Shown one piece after another: positions 16,316-25,527 of a stretch of 64,000 bases of DNA; positions within the stretch are counted from its first letter, which is position 1; the number at the start of each line of letters is the position of its first letter. The stretch comes from Nocardia mikamii NBRC 108933 (GTDB lineage: Bacteria; Actinomycetota; Actinomycetes; Mycobacteriales; Mycobacteriaceae): the NCBI RefSeq assembly GCF_001613505.1, contig NZ_BDCM01000013.1:558001-622000 (forward strand), read 5' to 3'. The position numbers and the translations under genes are program-made. Under the pieces are notes generated by a model, which was not told the origin of the DNA, did no database searches, and saw only the letters and a program-made list of their open reading frames with translations.

Positions 16316-17214
16316 GACGCGAGTGCCCGTGCCGCAGGCGATTTCGCCAGATACGCCACGGCCTGCGCGGTCGATCCGACCGAGGCCGGGGTGTACCCGG
16401 GCTTGGCCACCGACAGCGCCGACCACAGCAGCGAGGGAATTCCGGGCAGCGCGCCCCGCCACATCGCCCCGAGCGCCTTGCCCACGATGCGCGGATACCC
16501 CATGTTCGGCAACTCGGTGTCCTGGTGCACCAGGTACTTGGTGCCGCGCAGCAGCAGCGCCACGAAGATCGGGAAGGTGATCGCCATCAGCGCACAGCGG
16601 CGCACGTAGCCGACCTCGAAGTAGGTGGCGACATCGTGGGCGACGAAGCGGTGTTCGACCTCCTCGGCGCCGTGCCAGCGATACAGGTCGAGCATGTTGG
16701 GCGCGGCGTCGAACCGCTCCAGATCGGCGTTGATGATCCAGTCGCCGAGGAAGGCGAAGAAGTGTTCGAGGGTGGCGATGAAGCCCAGCCGTTCGACCAG
16801 GGTCTGGAACTCCTCGCGCGGCGATTGCCCGTCCCGCGGCCCCAGCGCCTTGCGGAAGATGTATTCCATCTGCCGCGCGTAGCTGTCGACGTCGACGCCG
16901 TGGGCGCGGAACACCTGTTGCAGCGAATCGTTGTGGGTTTCGGCGTGCATGGCCTCCTGCCCCATGAAGCCGATGACCTGTTCCCGCAACGTCTCGTCCT
17001 TGATCAGCGGCAGCGCCTCGGAGAAGGTCTGGATGAACATCCGCTCGCCCTCGGGCAGCAGCAGGTTGAGCGAGTTGAACACGTGCGAGGCGATGGGTTC
17101 GGCGGCCAGCCAGTGCAGCGGGGTGGCTCGCCAGTCGAACTGCACGTTGCGCGCGTGCAGTGCCACCTCACCGGGATCGCCCACGCCACGGTTGCGCATG
17201 GGAAGTAACTTCAT
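16312..17214 (-). CDS. PF10118-type metal-dependent hydrolase / diiron-like protein
   Basis: A 300-residue protein of the PF10118 family. The helices FMGQEAMHAETHND and YRWHGAEEVEHRFVAHD supply the E-x2-H type metal ligands of a ferritin-like centre. A hydrophobic segment (ALMAITFPIFVALLL) suggests membrane association. The family is labelled metal-dependent hydrolase, but its partnership with a ferredoxin reductase argues for redox chemistry, such as hydroxylation, as an inference. It is the first gene of a three-gene operon. Confidence 0.85.
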   Translation of the reverse strand: MKLLPMRNRGVGDPGEVALHARNVQFDWRATPLHWLAAEPIASHVFNSLNLLLPEGERMFIQTFSEALPLIKDETLREQVIGFMGQEAMHAETHNDSLQQVFRAHGVDVDSYARQMEYIFRKALGPRDGQSPREEFQTLVERLGFIATLEHFFAFLGDWIINADLERFDAAPNMLDLYRWHGAEEVEHRFVAHDVATYFEVGYVRRCALMAITFPIFVALLLRGTKYLVHQDTELPNMGYPRIVGKALGAMWRGALPGIPSLLWSALSVAKPGYTPASVGSTAQAVAYLAKSPAARALAS

Positions 17215-17341
17215 CGGTACTCCTGGTCGTCATCTCGGCCATCGGTTCCGGCCGCACCGGCACCGTTGCTACAGCAGCGTAGCAATTATCGGACGGTAAG
17301 CGACACCCTGAGTACCACATAATTCTGGCCGCCGGAGCGGA

Positions 17342-17803
17342 TCAGCGCGGAGTTCTCGGCCAGGTGTAGGTGTGGCCGTCGGCATCCACGGTGGTCACCT
17401 TGGTGAAGACATTGCCCGGCCGCGCGACGCCGGTCAGCGTGAGATGCACCTTTTTGGTGACGTACTTGCCGGCGGCACAGTTGGGCTCGCACGTGTTGTC
17501 CCGTTCGATCCCGTCGCCCTGCGCCTGATCCGGGCCCCAGCTCTGCCACACGATCTGTTCCACCTGGGCACCCAGATCGGCGCAGGCGAGGATCATGTTC
17601 TCCGGCCGAACCGCCGGCTTGCTGAAGGAACAGTCGATCACTTCCGGGACCGTGCTGGTGGTGGTCGCCTTCGGTGCGACCGGGTCGGCCGGGCGGGCGT
17701 TCCCGGAGTCGGACGAGCCGCAGCCGGCCAGTATCAGCAGGGCGGCAGCCGCGGCCGCGCCAAACAGCGGGCGGCCACCGCGCCGAATCGTGTCACCGTT
17801 CAT
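17342..17803 (-). CDS. Putative lipoprotein, 153 aa
   Basis: The N-terminus has a basic stretch, a hydrophobic core (AAAAAALLILAGC) and a lipobox with Cys28, so the protein is predicted to be lipid-anchored on the outer face of the membrane. A Ser/Thr/Pro-rich linker leads to a small globular domain with two disulfide-type cysteine pairs (VIDCSF/ILACAD and NTCEPNC). No family is recognised. It is monocistronic; the gene after it on this strand is the divergent metal protein's operon. Confidence 0.75.
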   Translation of the reverse strand: MNGDTIRRGGRPLFGAAAAAALLILAGCGSSDSGNARPADPVAPKATTTSTVPEVIDCSFSKPAVRPENMILACADLGAQVEQIVWQSWGPDQAQGDGIERDNTCEPNCAAGKYVTKKVHLTLTGVARPGNVFTKVTTVDADGHTYTWPRTPR

Positions 17804-17945
17804 GTCAGTCCCCAGATCTCGTCGAACTCCACCCGCCGCCCGTGGGCGTGTCTCACAAACCTAGTGGATCGATTCGGCGGGCGGGCGCTCACAACACCGG
17901 CGCACATGCGCAATCCGCATCCTCGTCACCAGGACCGGAGAGCGG

Positions 17946-18266
17946 CTACTGCTCCCCCACCACCGCGCCGGCGGAGAGATTACCCGCCGCCCACACCCAC
18001 AGCGGTTCCAGTGCGCGCACGAGTTCGCTTCCGGCCGTGGTCAATTCGTAGGCCTTGTCGGCGCGTTTGACGATCACACCGGCGCCGCACAGGGTCTGCA
18101 GACGCACCGAGAGCATGCTCGAGGAGCAGTTGTCCATGCGTCGGCGCAGCTCGAGGAAACCGAGCGGTCCCGGCGTCAGTTCCCAGACGATGCGCAGCAT
18201 CCAGCGCTGCCCCAGCAGTTCCATCGCCGCCTGCGGGCCGCCCTCGCGCTCTCTTGCACTTCTCAT
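17946..18266 (-). CDS. HxlR-family transcriptional regulator
   Basis: A 106-residue winged-helix protein of the HxlR type: AAMELLGQRWMLRIVWELTPG, then LGFLELRRRMDNCSSSMLSVRL and the wing segment KAYELTTAGSELVRAL. There is a Cys in the recognition region (NCSSS), which some redox-sensing HxlR proteins use, although one cysteine alone proves nothing. It is divergent from an SDR gene 51 bases away, which it likely controls. It starts at ATG 18266. Confidence 0.87.
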   Translation of the reverse strand: MRSAREREGGPQAAMELLGQRWMLRIVWELTPGPLGFLELRRRMDNCSSSMLSVRLQTLCGAGVIVKRADKAYELTTAGSELVRALEPLWVWAAGNLSAGAVVGEQ

Positions 18267-18317
18267 TTCGAACCACCATAGTGATTCTAAAATAGAAGCG
18301 ACGACTGGGAGTACCGG

Positions 18318-19070
18318 GTGGATTCACAACGCATCGTGTTGATCACCGGCGCCTCCCGCGGTATCGGGGCGCAGACCGCCCGGATACTCGCGGGGCGCGG
18401 CGATCACGTCGTCCTGAACTATCGCGAGAAGCGCAGGCGGGCAAGTGATCTCGCCGACGCGATCGCGGCCGACGGCGGCGTGGCGACACCGGTGGGCGCC
18501 GATCTGTCCGATCCCGAGGCGGCCGCGGCCATGATCGAGGAGATCCGCACCCGGTTGGGGCGGCTGGACGTCCTGATCCTCAACGCCTCCGGCGGGCTGG
18601 AACACGGCGCGGCGCCCGATTACGCCATGGCGATCAACCGCGACGCCCAGGTACGGCTGGTCCGGCTGGCTCTGCCGCTGCTGGCCCCGGGTTCACGCAT
18701 CGTGTTCGTCACCAGTCACCAGGCGCACTTCCACGGCCGCAAACCCACCCCGCCGGACTACGAGCCCATCGCGCTGAGCAAGCGGGCGGGTGAGGACGCG
18801 CTGCGCGCCATGATCGGCGAATTCGATTCGCGGGGTATCGGTTTCACGGTCGTGTCGGGCGACATGATCGAGGGCACCATCATCGTGCGCCTCCTCGAAC
18901 GCCGCGATCCGGACGCGGTGGCGGCGCGGACCGCGCACGGCGCGCTGCCGACGATCGACGAATTCGCCACCGCGATCGCCGACGCCACCACCGCCGAGAC
19001 CGAGCCCGGCCACACGGTCCACGTCGGCGGGGCCGACTACCTGGCCACCGCGGCCGATCCGACTGCCTGA
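18318..19070 (+). CDS. SDR-family oxidoreductase, atypical active site
   Basis: A 250-residue Rossmann protein with the nucleotide motif LITGASRGIGAQTARIL and LNASGG in place of NNAG. The usual catalytic Y-x3-K is not seen: the segment reads YEPIALSKRAGEDAL, with Ile where the Tyr should be four residues before Lys, and a Tyr seven before. It may use a displaced Tyr or be non-catalytic. GTG 18318 follows GGGAG. It is divergently paired with an HxlR regulator. Confidence 0.83.
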   Translation: MDSQRIVLITGASRGIGAQTARILAGRGDHVVLNYREKRRRASDLADAIAADGGVATPVGADLSDPEAAAAMIEEIRTRLGRLDVLILNASGGLEHGAAPDYAMAINRDAQVRLVRLALPLLAPGSRIVFVTSHQAHFHGRKPTPPDYEPIALSKRAGEDALRAMIGEFDSRGIGFTVVSGDMIEGTIIVRLLERRDPDAVAARTAHGALPTIDEFATAIADATTAETEPGHTVHVGGADYLATAADPTA

Positions 19071-19227
19071 TCGTCGGATGCGGAGTCGGGCGAACCGCCA
19101 CGGCCCCGCTCCGCCCCCTCGCGGCGAAGCGACCACCGTTCACGGACGGCCGAGCCGACCAGCTGTCGCCGCGCGGCGACGGCCCGGCCACGATCGGCCC
19201 ACATCGACCGGCGCCGGGGCGGCACGC

Positions 19228-19422
19228 TCATCCGTTGGCGTGGTCGAACCACCGGTACGGGATCGACCAATCCCATTCGGCCTCGGCCGCTTCGGCGTCG
19301 CGGTAGTCGTCCACGTGGCATTCGTTCAGGAAGACCGGAACCATCGCGCCGAATCCCGCACCCAGGGCGGACAATCCGTCCAGCACACAGCGCCACAGAG
19401 CGGACTTCTCGAGTCGGTGCAC
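19228..19422 (-). CDS. Small hypothetical protein, 64 aa
   Basis: A short product (MHRLEKSALWRCVLDGLSAL...) with an acidic, Trp-rich C-terminus ending WDWSIPYRWFDHANG. It has no recognised domain; one moderately hydrophobic helix lies at residues 12-32. The strongest evidence is the Shine-Dalgarno AAGGAGG, about nine bases before the GTG at 19422. The function is unknown. Confidence 0.6.
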   Translation of the reverse strand: MHRLEKSALWRCVLDGLSALGAGFGAMVPVFLNECHVDDYRDAEAAEAEWDWSIPYRWFDHANG

Positions 19423-19555
19423 CGGAATCGACCTCCTTGTCGCACTCGGCGAGCGCTCGGGGCGACGCAGTCACCCTCGGCGCCTACGCCGACCAACGCT
19501 GTGGGGCAAAACGGTACGCCCGGCACGCCCCGGCCGTGTCCGGTTTCGGCAATCT

Positions 19556-22500
19556 TCACAGCAGACCGGCGGCGGTCAGATCCCGAACGTATTTGCCGAT
19601 CAATTCTCGGCTCAGATGCGGTATGCCGCCGTCTGGACCGGTCCGCGTCGCGCGCACCGCGGCCCGGAACCGCTCGGCCGGCAGCGCCGATCCCGCAACA
19701 GCCGGGGCGGGGCGGCGGAAGGCGTGCAGCAGCGGCAGCACCGAATGCCGCCGCTGCCGTTCGGGCAGGGCGCGCAGTGCGGTCTCGAACCGCGCCAGCC
19801 AGTCGGCGTAGTCGGCGATGCGCGTGATGCGGTGACCGTCGTCGACCAGCCAGTCGACGAAGGTGTCCAGGCCGATGCCGTCGTCGTGCGGGTTGAGCAC
19901 ATCGAAGGTCTCGAATCCACTGTCGGCGCCGGGACCGAGCGCGGTGATCGCGGCGGCGGTGAAGTCCGCGGGCAGGCCGTCGTAGTGGGCGCGAGCGCGG
20001 CCCCCGCCGGGGGCGGGGCGGTAGAACGATTCCGGCGCGAGACCGGTGGCGAGCACGCTGAGCAGCAGCCGCGTGAACATATCGGGCAGATTGAACTGCC
20101 CCGCGAAGTCGCTGTGCGCGAGGATCATATCGGACCGGAAGACCGCGACCGGCAGTCCGCACAGGTCGTGCGCCTCGCGCAGCAGCACCTCACCCGCCCA
20201 CTTGCTGTTGCCGTACCCGTTGGCGTAGCCGCCGTCGATGACCCGCTCGGGGCTGACCTCGCGAATATCGCCGTCCTCGGTGAAGTGGTCGACCTGGGCG
20301 GCCACCGCGACGGTGGACAGATAGGTCACCGGTTTGCGGCGCGCGGTGATGGCCAGGCGCACGACCTCGGCCGTACCGACCACGTTCGGCCCGAACAGCT
20401 GGTCGTAGGGCAGGACGTGATTGACCAGCGCCGCCGGGTGCACCACCAGGTCGACGGTTTCGGCGAGTTCACGCCACCGGTCCTCGTCCAGTCCGAAATT
20501 CGGTTCCGCGATATCGCCCGGCAGGACGGTCAGCCGCCGCTGCGCGAGCTCCCGATACCGTTGCAGCAGAACAGGATCCCCGCTGTCGAACACCTCGTCC
20601 AGACGCGCCCGCGCGGCTTCGGCGTCACGGCCGCGGATCACACAGATCAGCGTGCCGTCGCAGGTGTCGAGCCGGTCCAGCCATTCCAGGCACAGGAACC
20701 GGCCGAGGTAGCCGTTGGCCCCGGTCAGCAGAACCGTGCGCGGCGGGGTCGACGCGGGCGGCAGAGACTGTGCGGCGGTGAGGGTTTCGTGGTCGATGAA
20801 CGCGTCGAGGGTCAGATCCGCGGCCCGCACGCGGGTGCCGGGTCCGTGCACGGAGGCGAGCGTGGGGCGGCGGCCGCCCTCGTTCCGTTCGCCGTCGATG
20901 TATTCGGCCAAGCGCCGCAACGTATTCGCCGGATGGACGATGGTGCCCACCGGCACCTGCACGCCGAACAGGTCGGTCAGCAGATTCGACAGCGACAGCG
21001 CCGACAGCGAATCGCCGCCGAGGTCGGTGAAATGCGCTTCCGGCCGGATATCGGTGCTCGCACAGCCCAGCAGGGCCCGCGCGGCCCGGCCGACCGTCTC
21101 CAGCACGGGACGGTCCGCGGCGCCGTGGCGCAGTGCGGCCAGCTCGTCGGCCTGTTCCTGCGACAGTTCGGCGTAGAGCTGCTCCAGGCGCTTGCCGTAC
21201 CGCTGCTTCAGCTTGGGCCGCAACAACTTTCCGATTCCCGACAGCAGGCCGTCGTCCTGGGTGAACGGTTCGGTCTCGAGCAGGAAGTCGCGCGGAATCT
21301 CGTAACTGTCGAGCCCGGCCTCCTTCGCCAGCTCCTGCAGCGATTCGGCCAGTGCCGCACGGGGATCGGGGAGCGTCAGCGCCTCCTCGGACGGCACGAT
21401 CACCGCGAGCAGATAGGCGCGTTCGCTGCTGCCGTAGACGAAGATCTGGCGGATCAGCGCACTGGTGGAGAACACCGATTCCAGCTTCGCGATGGTGACG
21501 AATTCGCCCTGCGACAGCTTGAGCACGTTGTTGCGGCGATCGACGTAGACCAGATGGTCGGGGCCGAGTTCGGCGACCACGTCGCCGGTGCGGTAGAAGC
21601 CGTCCTCGTCGAACATCTCCGCGGTGATCTCGGGGCGTTTGAAGTATCCCGGAAACATGGTGGTGGTCTTGAGCAGCAGTTCCCCACGCGGATGTGGCTG
21701 GTCGGTGCCGAAGTAGCCGAGTTCGGGCACGTCGACCAGCTTGTAGTCCAGCACCGGTGGGCGCCGGACCTTGTTGTCGACGATGACGCTGCCGCCGGCC
21801 TCGGTGGAACCGTATCCGTCGTGCAGGCCGATGCCCAGGACGGATTCCATGAAGGCGCGCATCTCCGGCGCCAGCGGCGCGCTGGCACACATCGCGCCGA
21901 GGAAGCGGCCCCCGAGAAGTCGTTCGCGCAGTTCGGTTTTCACCTCGTCCTCGACGACGGCGCGCTCACCGCCGGCCGCGATGCGGGCCTCCACCTCACC
22001 CTGGTGGTGCTGCAGCAGCATCTCGCAGACGCGCGGCACGAAGACCAGTTCGGTGGGCCGGCTCAGCTCCAGATCCTCGAACAGCGTCGACATATCGCTG
22101 CGTGCGGTGAAGTAGGCGGTGCCGCCGCGGGCGAGCGTGCCGCCCAGTTGCAGACGCCCGGCCACATGGCTGAGCGGCAAGTAGTTGAGTGTGATCGCGG
22201 GTACCGGCGCCTTCGCGGTGTACAGCCACATGGCGGCGGCCAGGCGGTCGGTGTACATGGCGCCCTTGGGTGTTCCGGTGCTGCCGGAGGTGTAGACGAG
22301 CAGCGACAACGGGTCGTCGCCGGGGGCGCTCGCGAGTGGTACGGCCGGTAAGGCGAGACCGCGCTCGACGAGGTCGTGCAGCGAGTCGATCGTGATATCG
22401 CGACCGGATTCGGCCAGCCGGGTGCGAGCCGCCGCGACGGCCTCGCGTTCGGCATCGTCGTCGGCGCTGTCGAAGACGACCAGCTGCCCGATCGTCGCAC

Positions 22501-23032
22501 TCGTCAGCGCGGCCTCGACGGCGGCGTCGAGCAGTTCGGCACTGCAGGCCAGCACCCGCGCCTCGGTCTCCGCGATGATCGAATGCCATTGGGCCACAGC
22601 GGCAGTGGCCTGCAGCGGCACCGCGACCGCGCCGAGCCGCACCCCCGCGAGGTCGACGGTGACGTAATCGCTGCTGACGAATCCGACGGTGCACACGAAA
22701 TCCCCGGCCCGCACCCCCGCCGCCTGCCAGGCACTCGCCAGAGCACCGGCGCGCGACCACAGCTGCCGATAGCTCAGCGTCTCGAAGCGCGGCAGCAGCC
22801 GCCGCACCCGGCGCCCTTCGGCATCGACGACGATCTCACCGGCCCGCTGCCCGACGGCCGGACGGTCGGCGTACGCGGTCACGACCGTGTCGATCAGTTC
22901 GGCCAGCCGCAGCCCGGGACGCGCGAGTGCGGCGCTGACGTCCGCATCCGGCCAGGCCGCGCGCACCTCGTCGTCGGCCATCGCCGCCGCGAGCCGCCGT
23001 TTACGCTCGGCCTTCTGCACGTCATCGGGCAT
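19556..23032 (-). CDS. car: Carboxylic acid reductase (CAR)
   Basis: A 1158-residue three-domain enzyme of the usual CAR length. The adenylation domain has YTSGSTGTPKGAM (near residue 290) and the hinge DRRNNVLKLSQGEF. The carrier domain has DLGGDSLSAL, whose Ser takes phosphopantetheine. The reductase domain begins VLLTGANGYLGRFL and has YGNSK as the SDR Tyr/Lys pair. It reduces acids to aldehydes with ATP and NADPH and needs a phosphopantetheinyl transferase from elsewhere. The start at 23032 fits the family N-terminus and follows GGGAGA. Confidence 0.96.
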   Translation of the reverse strand: MPDDVQKAERKRRLAAAMADDEVRAAWPDADVSAALARPGLRLAELIDTVVTAYADRPAVGQRAGEIVVDAEGRRVRRLLPRFETLSYRQLWSRAGALASAWQAAGVRAGDFVCTVGFVSSDYVTVDLAGVRLGAVAVPLQATAAVAQWHSIIAETEARVLACSAELLDAAVEAALTSATIGQLVVFDSADDDAEREAVAAARTRLAESGRDITIDSLHDLVERGLALPAVPLASAPGDDPLSLLVYTSGSTGTPKGAMYTDRLAAAMWLYTAKAPVPAITLNYLPLSHVAGRLQLGGTLARGGTAYFTARSDMSTLFEDLELSRPTELVFVPRVCEMLLQHHQGEVEARIAAGGERAVVEDEVKTELRERLLGGRFLGAMCASAPLAPEMRAFMESVLGIGLHDGYGSTEAGGSVIVDNKVRRPPVLDYKLVDVPELGYFGTDQPHPRGELLLKTTTMFPGYFKRPEITAEMFDEDGFYRTGDVVAELGPDHLVYVDRRNNVLKLSQGEFVTIAKLESVFSTSALIRQIFVYGSSERAYLLAVIVPSEEALTLPDPRAALAESLQELAKEAGLDSYEIPRDFLLETEPFTQDDGLLSGIGKLLRPKLKQRYGKRLEQLYAELSQEQADELAALRHGAADRPVLETVGRAARALLGCASTDIRPEAHFTDLGGDSLSALSLSNLLTDLFGVQVPVGTIVHPANTLRRLAEYIDGERNEGGRRPTLASVHGPGTRVRAADLTLDAFIDHETLTAAQSLPPASTPPRTVLLTGANGYLGRFLCLEWLDRLDTCDGTLICVIRGRDAEAARARLDEVFDSGDPVLLQRYRELAQRRLTVLPGDIAEPNFGLDEDRWRELAETVDLVVHPAALVNHVLPYDQLFGPNVVGTAEVVRLAITARRKPVTYLSTVAVAAQVDHFTEDGDIREVSPERVIDGGYANGYGNSKWAGEVLLREAHDLCGLPVAVFRSDMILAHSDFAGQFNLPDMFTRLLLSVLATGLAPESFYRPAPGGGRARAHYDGLPADFTAAAITALGPGADSGFETFDVLNPHDDGIGLDTFVDWLVDDGHRITRIADYADWLARFETALRALPERQRRHSVLPLLHAFRRPAPAVAGSALPAERFRAAVRATRTGPDGGIPHLSRELIGKYVRDLTAAGLL

Positions 23033-23237
23033 AGGTAGGTCTCCCTGGGTCGTCAACCGGCGGACGAGTCGTCGCCCAAGCGCCACTGTAGCGCGCATCA
23101 CGGTTAACTTATCTCCGCTAAGTACCCGTTCGTCAAGCCTTCGAGGCAACAATTCGCTACCCCGTGACGGAAATGCCTACTCACATGCGGATGACCTCAG
23201 CTGGCGTGCACTCGGGTCGCGAAGATGTCCTCGACCT

Positions 23238-24125
23238 TCAGGGTTCCGGGATGTCGATGCCGAAGGTTTCCAGGGTGACGTCGGCGGGTTCGGGGCCGCC
23301 GCGCTGCCCGGTGTCGAGGGCGTCGATCGCCGCGAGTTCGGCACCGGTGAGGTCGAAGTCGAAGACGTCGAAGTTCTCGGCGATGCGTTGCGGCCGTGTC
23401 GATTTGGGGATGACCGAGCGGCCCTGTTGCAGGCCCCAGCGCAGCATCACCTGGGCCGGCGTCTTCGCGTGCGCCTCGGCTATCGCGGTGATGACGGGGT
23501 CGTCGAGGGTACTGGTGTGTCCGCTGTCGCGGTAGAAGGTGATGCCACCGATCGGCGACCAGGCCTGGGTGAGAATTCCGTACTCGTCGTCGGCGGCGAG
23601 GACGTCGGGCTGGCGGAAATACGGATGCACCTCGATCTGATTCACCGCCGGGACCACGGAGGTCCGCTTCAGCAGATTCTCGAGGTGCTCGCGCATGAAG
23701 TTGCTGACCCCGATCGCACGGACGCGACCATCGGCGAGCAACTGCTCCAGCGCACGGTAGGCGTCGACGGTGAGATCGAATCGCGAGGGCAGCGCCTGAT
23801 GCAGGATCAGCAGGTCGATCCGGTCGACACCGAGTTTGCCGGCACTCTTGTCGAACGCGTGCAACGTCGCGTCGTAACCGAAGTCGCTGATCCAGATCTT
23901 GGTCTCGATGAAGACCTCGGAACGGTCCACGCCCGAGCCCCGGATCGCCTCCCCCACCTCGCGTTCGTTCCCGTAGGCCGCCGCGGTGTCGATATGCCGA
24001 TACCCGGTCGCCAGCGCCGCATCGACCGCCGCGGCCGTCTCGTCGGGGGGCGTCTGGAAAACCCCCAGCCCGATCGCGGGCATCCGGACGCCATTGTTCA
24101 GGGTCAGCATCGGTGTAGTCGTCAT
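23238..24125 (-). CDS. Aldo/keto reductase
   Basis: A 295-residue (alpha/beta)8 reductase of the 2,5-diketo-gluconate-reductase-like AKR class. Motifs: GYRHIDTAAAYGNEREVGEAI (with catalytic Asp, Tyr), LLILHQALPS, IGVSNFMREHLENLL and SVIPKSTRPQRIAENF for NADPH binding. It reduces aldehydes or ketones. It lies 205 bases upstream of the CAR gene on the same strand, so it could convert CAR-made aldehydes to alcohols; this is inference. ATG 24125 is standard. Confidence 0.92.
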   Translation of the reverse strand: MTTTPMLTLNNGVRMPAIGLGVFQTPPDETAAAVDAALATGYRHIDTAAAYGNEREVGEAIRGSGVDRSEVFIETKIWISDFGYDATLHAFDKSAGKLGVDRIDLLILHQALPSRFDLTVDAYRALEQLLADGRVRAIGVSNFMREHLENLLKRTSVVPAVNQIEVHPYFRQPDVLAADDEYGILTQAWSPIGGITFYRDSGHTSTLDDPVITAIAEAHAKTPAQVMLRWGLQQGRSVIPKSTRPQRIAENFDVFDFDLTGAELAAIDALDTGQRGGPEPADVTLETFGIDIPEP

Positions 24126-24185
24126 GTCCAGGTCCTACCCCCGATGTGGCAGGTAAACGTGTGGGCCGGTGCGGGGGTGAACTCA

Positions 24186-24241
24186 TCGTGCAAACCTCGG
24201 CGAAATGTGGCGATTTGTCATCGGCGGCGAGGTTTGCACGA
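24186..24241. repeat. 14-bp perfect inverted repeat in a divergent promoter region
   Basis: TCGTGCAAACCTCG (24186-24199) and CGAGGTTTGCACGA (24228-24241) are exact reverse complements with a 28-base spacer. They lie between the starts of the aldo/keto reductase (24125, minus) and the hydrolase fusion (24324, plus), so a regulator binding two half-sites is more likely than a terminator. The repeat arms are AT-richer than the surroundings. Confidence 0.7.
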
Positions 24242-24323
24242 AAAGTTCAGCCGGACGCGGGATCGGCGGGAATCAGAGCGTGGCACTATCGTGAACGGCC
24301 TGACTATCGCACGGGGGTAGACC

Positions 24324-25520
24324 ATGGATGTGGTGCGAGCGCGGCATATTGCGCGTCCCGACGTAGACCTGTACGGGGACGAGGTCGGCGATGGGCCGAC
24401 GGTGGTCTTGCTGCACGCCGGGGGCGAGCGGCGGCAGGTGTGGGATCCCGTCGTGGAGCGACTTGTCGAAGACGGAATGCGGTGTGTCGCTTTCGATCAG
24501 CGCGGCCACGGCGACAGCGGTGGGTCACTCAGGAGGCTGGACGAGTGCGGGGGCGATATTGCCGCGATAGTCGACGCGGAACCCGGATGCGTGCTCGTCG
24601 GCGCCTCACTGGGTGGGCTCGCCGCCGTTGCGGCACTGGGTGATCCGCGCACCCGAGCGAAGGTCACGGGGCTGGTTCTGGTGGATGTGGTGCCCAATCT
24701 CGATGCGGGCCGGGTGCGGCGCTTTCTCGATGCCGGTGGCCTGTCGAATGTCTACCCGGACTTCATCGACGATGTCTTGGCCCACGTCCCGGACCTGCGA
24801 CAGATCACCGCACAACTGGATATCCCCATCCTTCTGATCCGTGCCGGTCGGGACTCGCCGCTCACCGACGTCGAGGCGGACGGGTTGCTCCAGCTGGCTC
24901 CGCACGCCACGGTGACCCGAATACCGGGCGCCGGCCATCTGGTCGCCCGTGACGAGCCGGAGGCGTTGGCGCGGACGATCGCGGATCTCACGACACCGTG
25001 GCCGGCGCTGGCGCTGCTGCGCGAACTCGGCGCGGCCGGGGTGGAGCATCCCGGTGGGGATCTCCTCGATCACCTCGAGCGGGTCCGGCAGCTGGTCGCG
25101 GACCTCGGCGGAGGTCACCGGGTTCGGCTGGCCGCACTCACCCACGCCACCTACGGCACGGACGGCTTCCCACACTCGCTGCTGCCACCCGACCGGCGAT
25201 CACGCCTGCGCGCGGCAATCGGTCACGGCGCGGAAACTCTGGTCTACCGCTACGGCGCGTGCGACCGTGCCGAGACCTATCCCCACCTCGGCACCACCCC
25301 GCTTCCGATCACCGACCGCTTCACCGGCGAGGTGGTCGCCGTAGACGGCACCGATCTCGCGGACTTCGCACTTCTCACCATCGCCAACGAACTCGACGTG
25401 GTACGCCATGCGGCGCTCACCACCGAAACCGTTCGCGGGATCCGGGCTCTCATCACCGCGTGTGCGACACACGTGCCCGATGCCGCCGCTCGGGCCCTCG
25501 CCGACCGGCATCTCCGCTGA
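24324..25520 (+). CDS. Alpha/beta hydrolase fused to DUF6817-like domain
   Basis: A 398-residue protein. Residues ~1-225 are an alpha/beta hydrolase: VVLLHAGGERRQVWD, FDQRGHGDSGG, nucleophile elbow VGASLGGLAA, acid near IRAGRDSPLT and catalytic His in PGAGHLVARD. Residues ~235-398 resemble DUF6817 (HPGGDLLDHLERVRQLV, LAALTHATYGTDGF, ETLVYRYGACDR), an HD-like helical domain of unknown function. Fusion of the two is unusual. GGGGGTAG precedes the ATG. A strong terminator follows. Confidence 0.85.
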   Translation: MDVVRARHIARPDVDLYGDEVGDGPTVVLLHAGGERRQVWDPVVERLVEDGMRCVAFDQRGHGDSGGSLRRLDECGGDIAAIVDAEPGCVLVGASLGGLAAVAALGDPRTRAKVTGLVLVDVVPNLDAGRVRRFLDAGGLSNVYPDFIDDVLAHVPDLRQITAQLDIPILLIRAGRDSPLTDVEADGLLQLAPHATVTRIPGAGHLVARDEPEALARTIADLTTPWPALALLRELGAAGVEHPGGDLLDHLERVRQLVADLGGGHRVRLAALTHATYGTDGFPHSLLPPDRRSRLRAAIGHGAETLVYRYGACDRAETYPHLGTTPLPITDRFTGEVVAVDGTDLADFALLTIANELDVVRHAALTTETVRGIRALITACATHVPDAAARALADRHLR

Positions 25521-25527
25521 GAACACC

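Noticed and set aside
19616..22351. A 911-codon plus-strand frame opposite CAR
   Set aside because: It is the antisense shadow of a well-conserved enzyme, rich in Arg, Gly and Gln with no domain.
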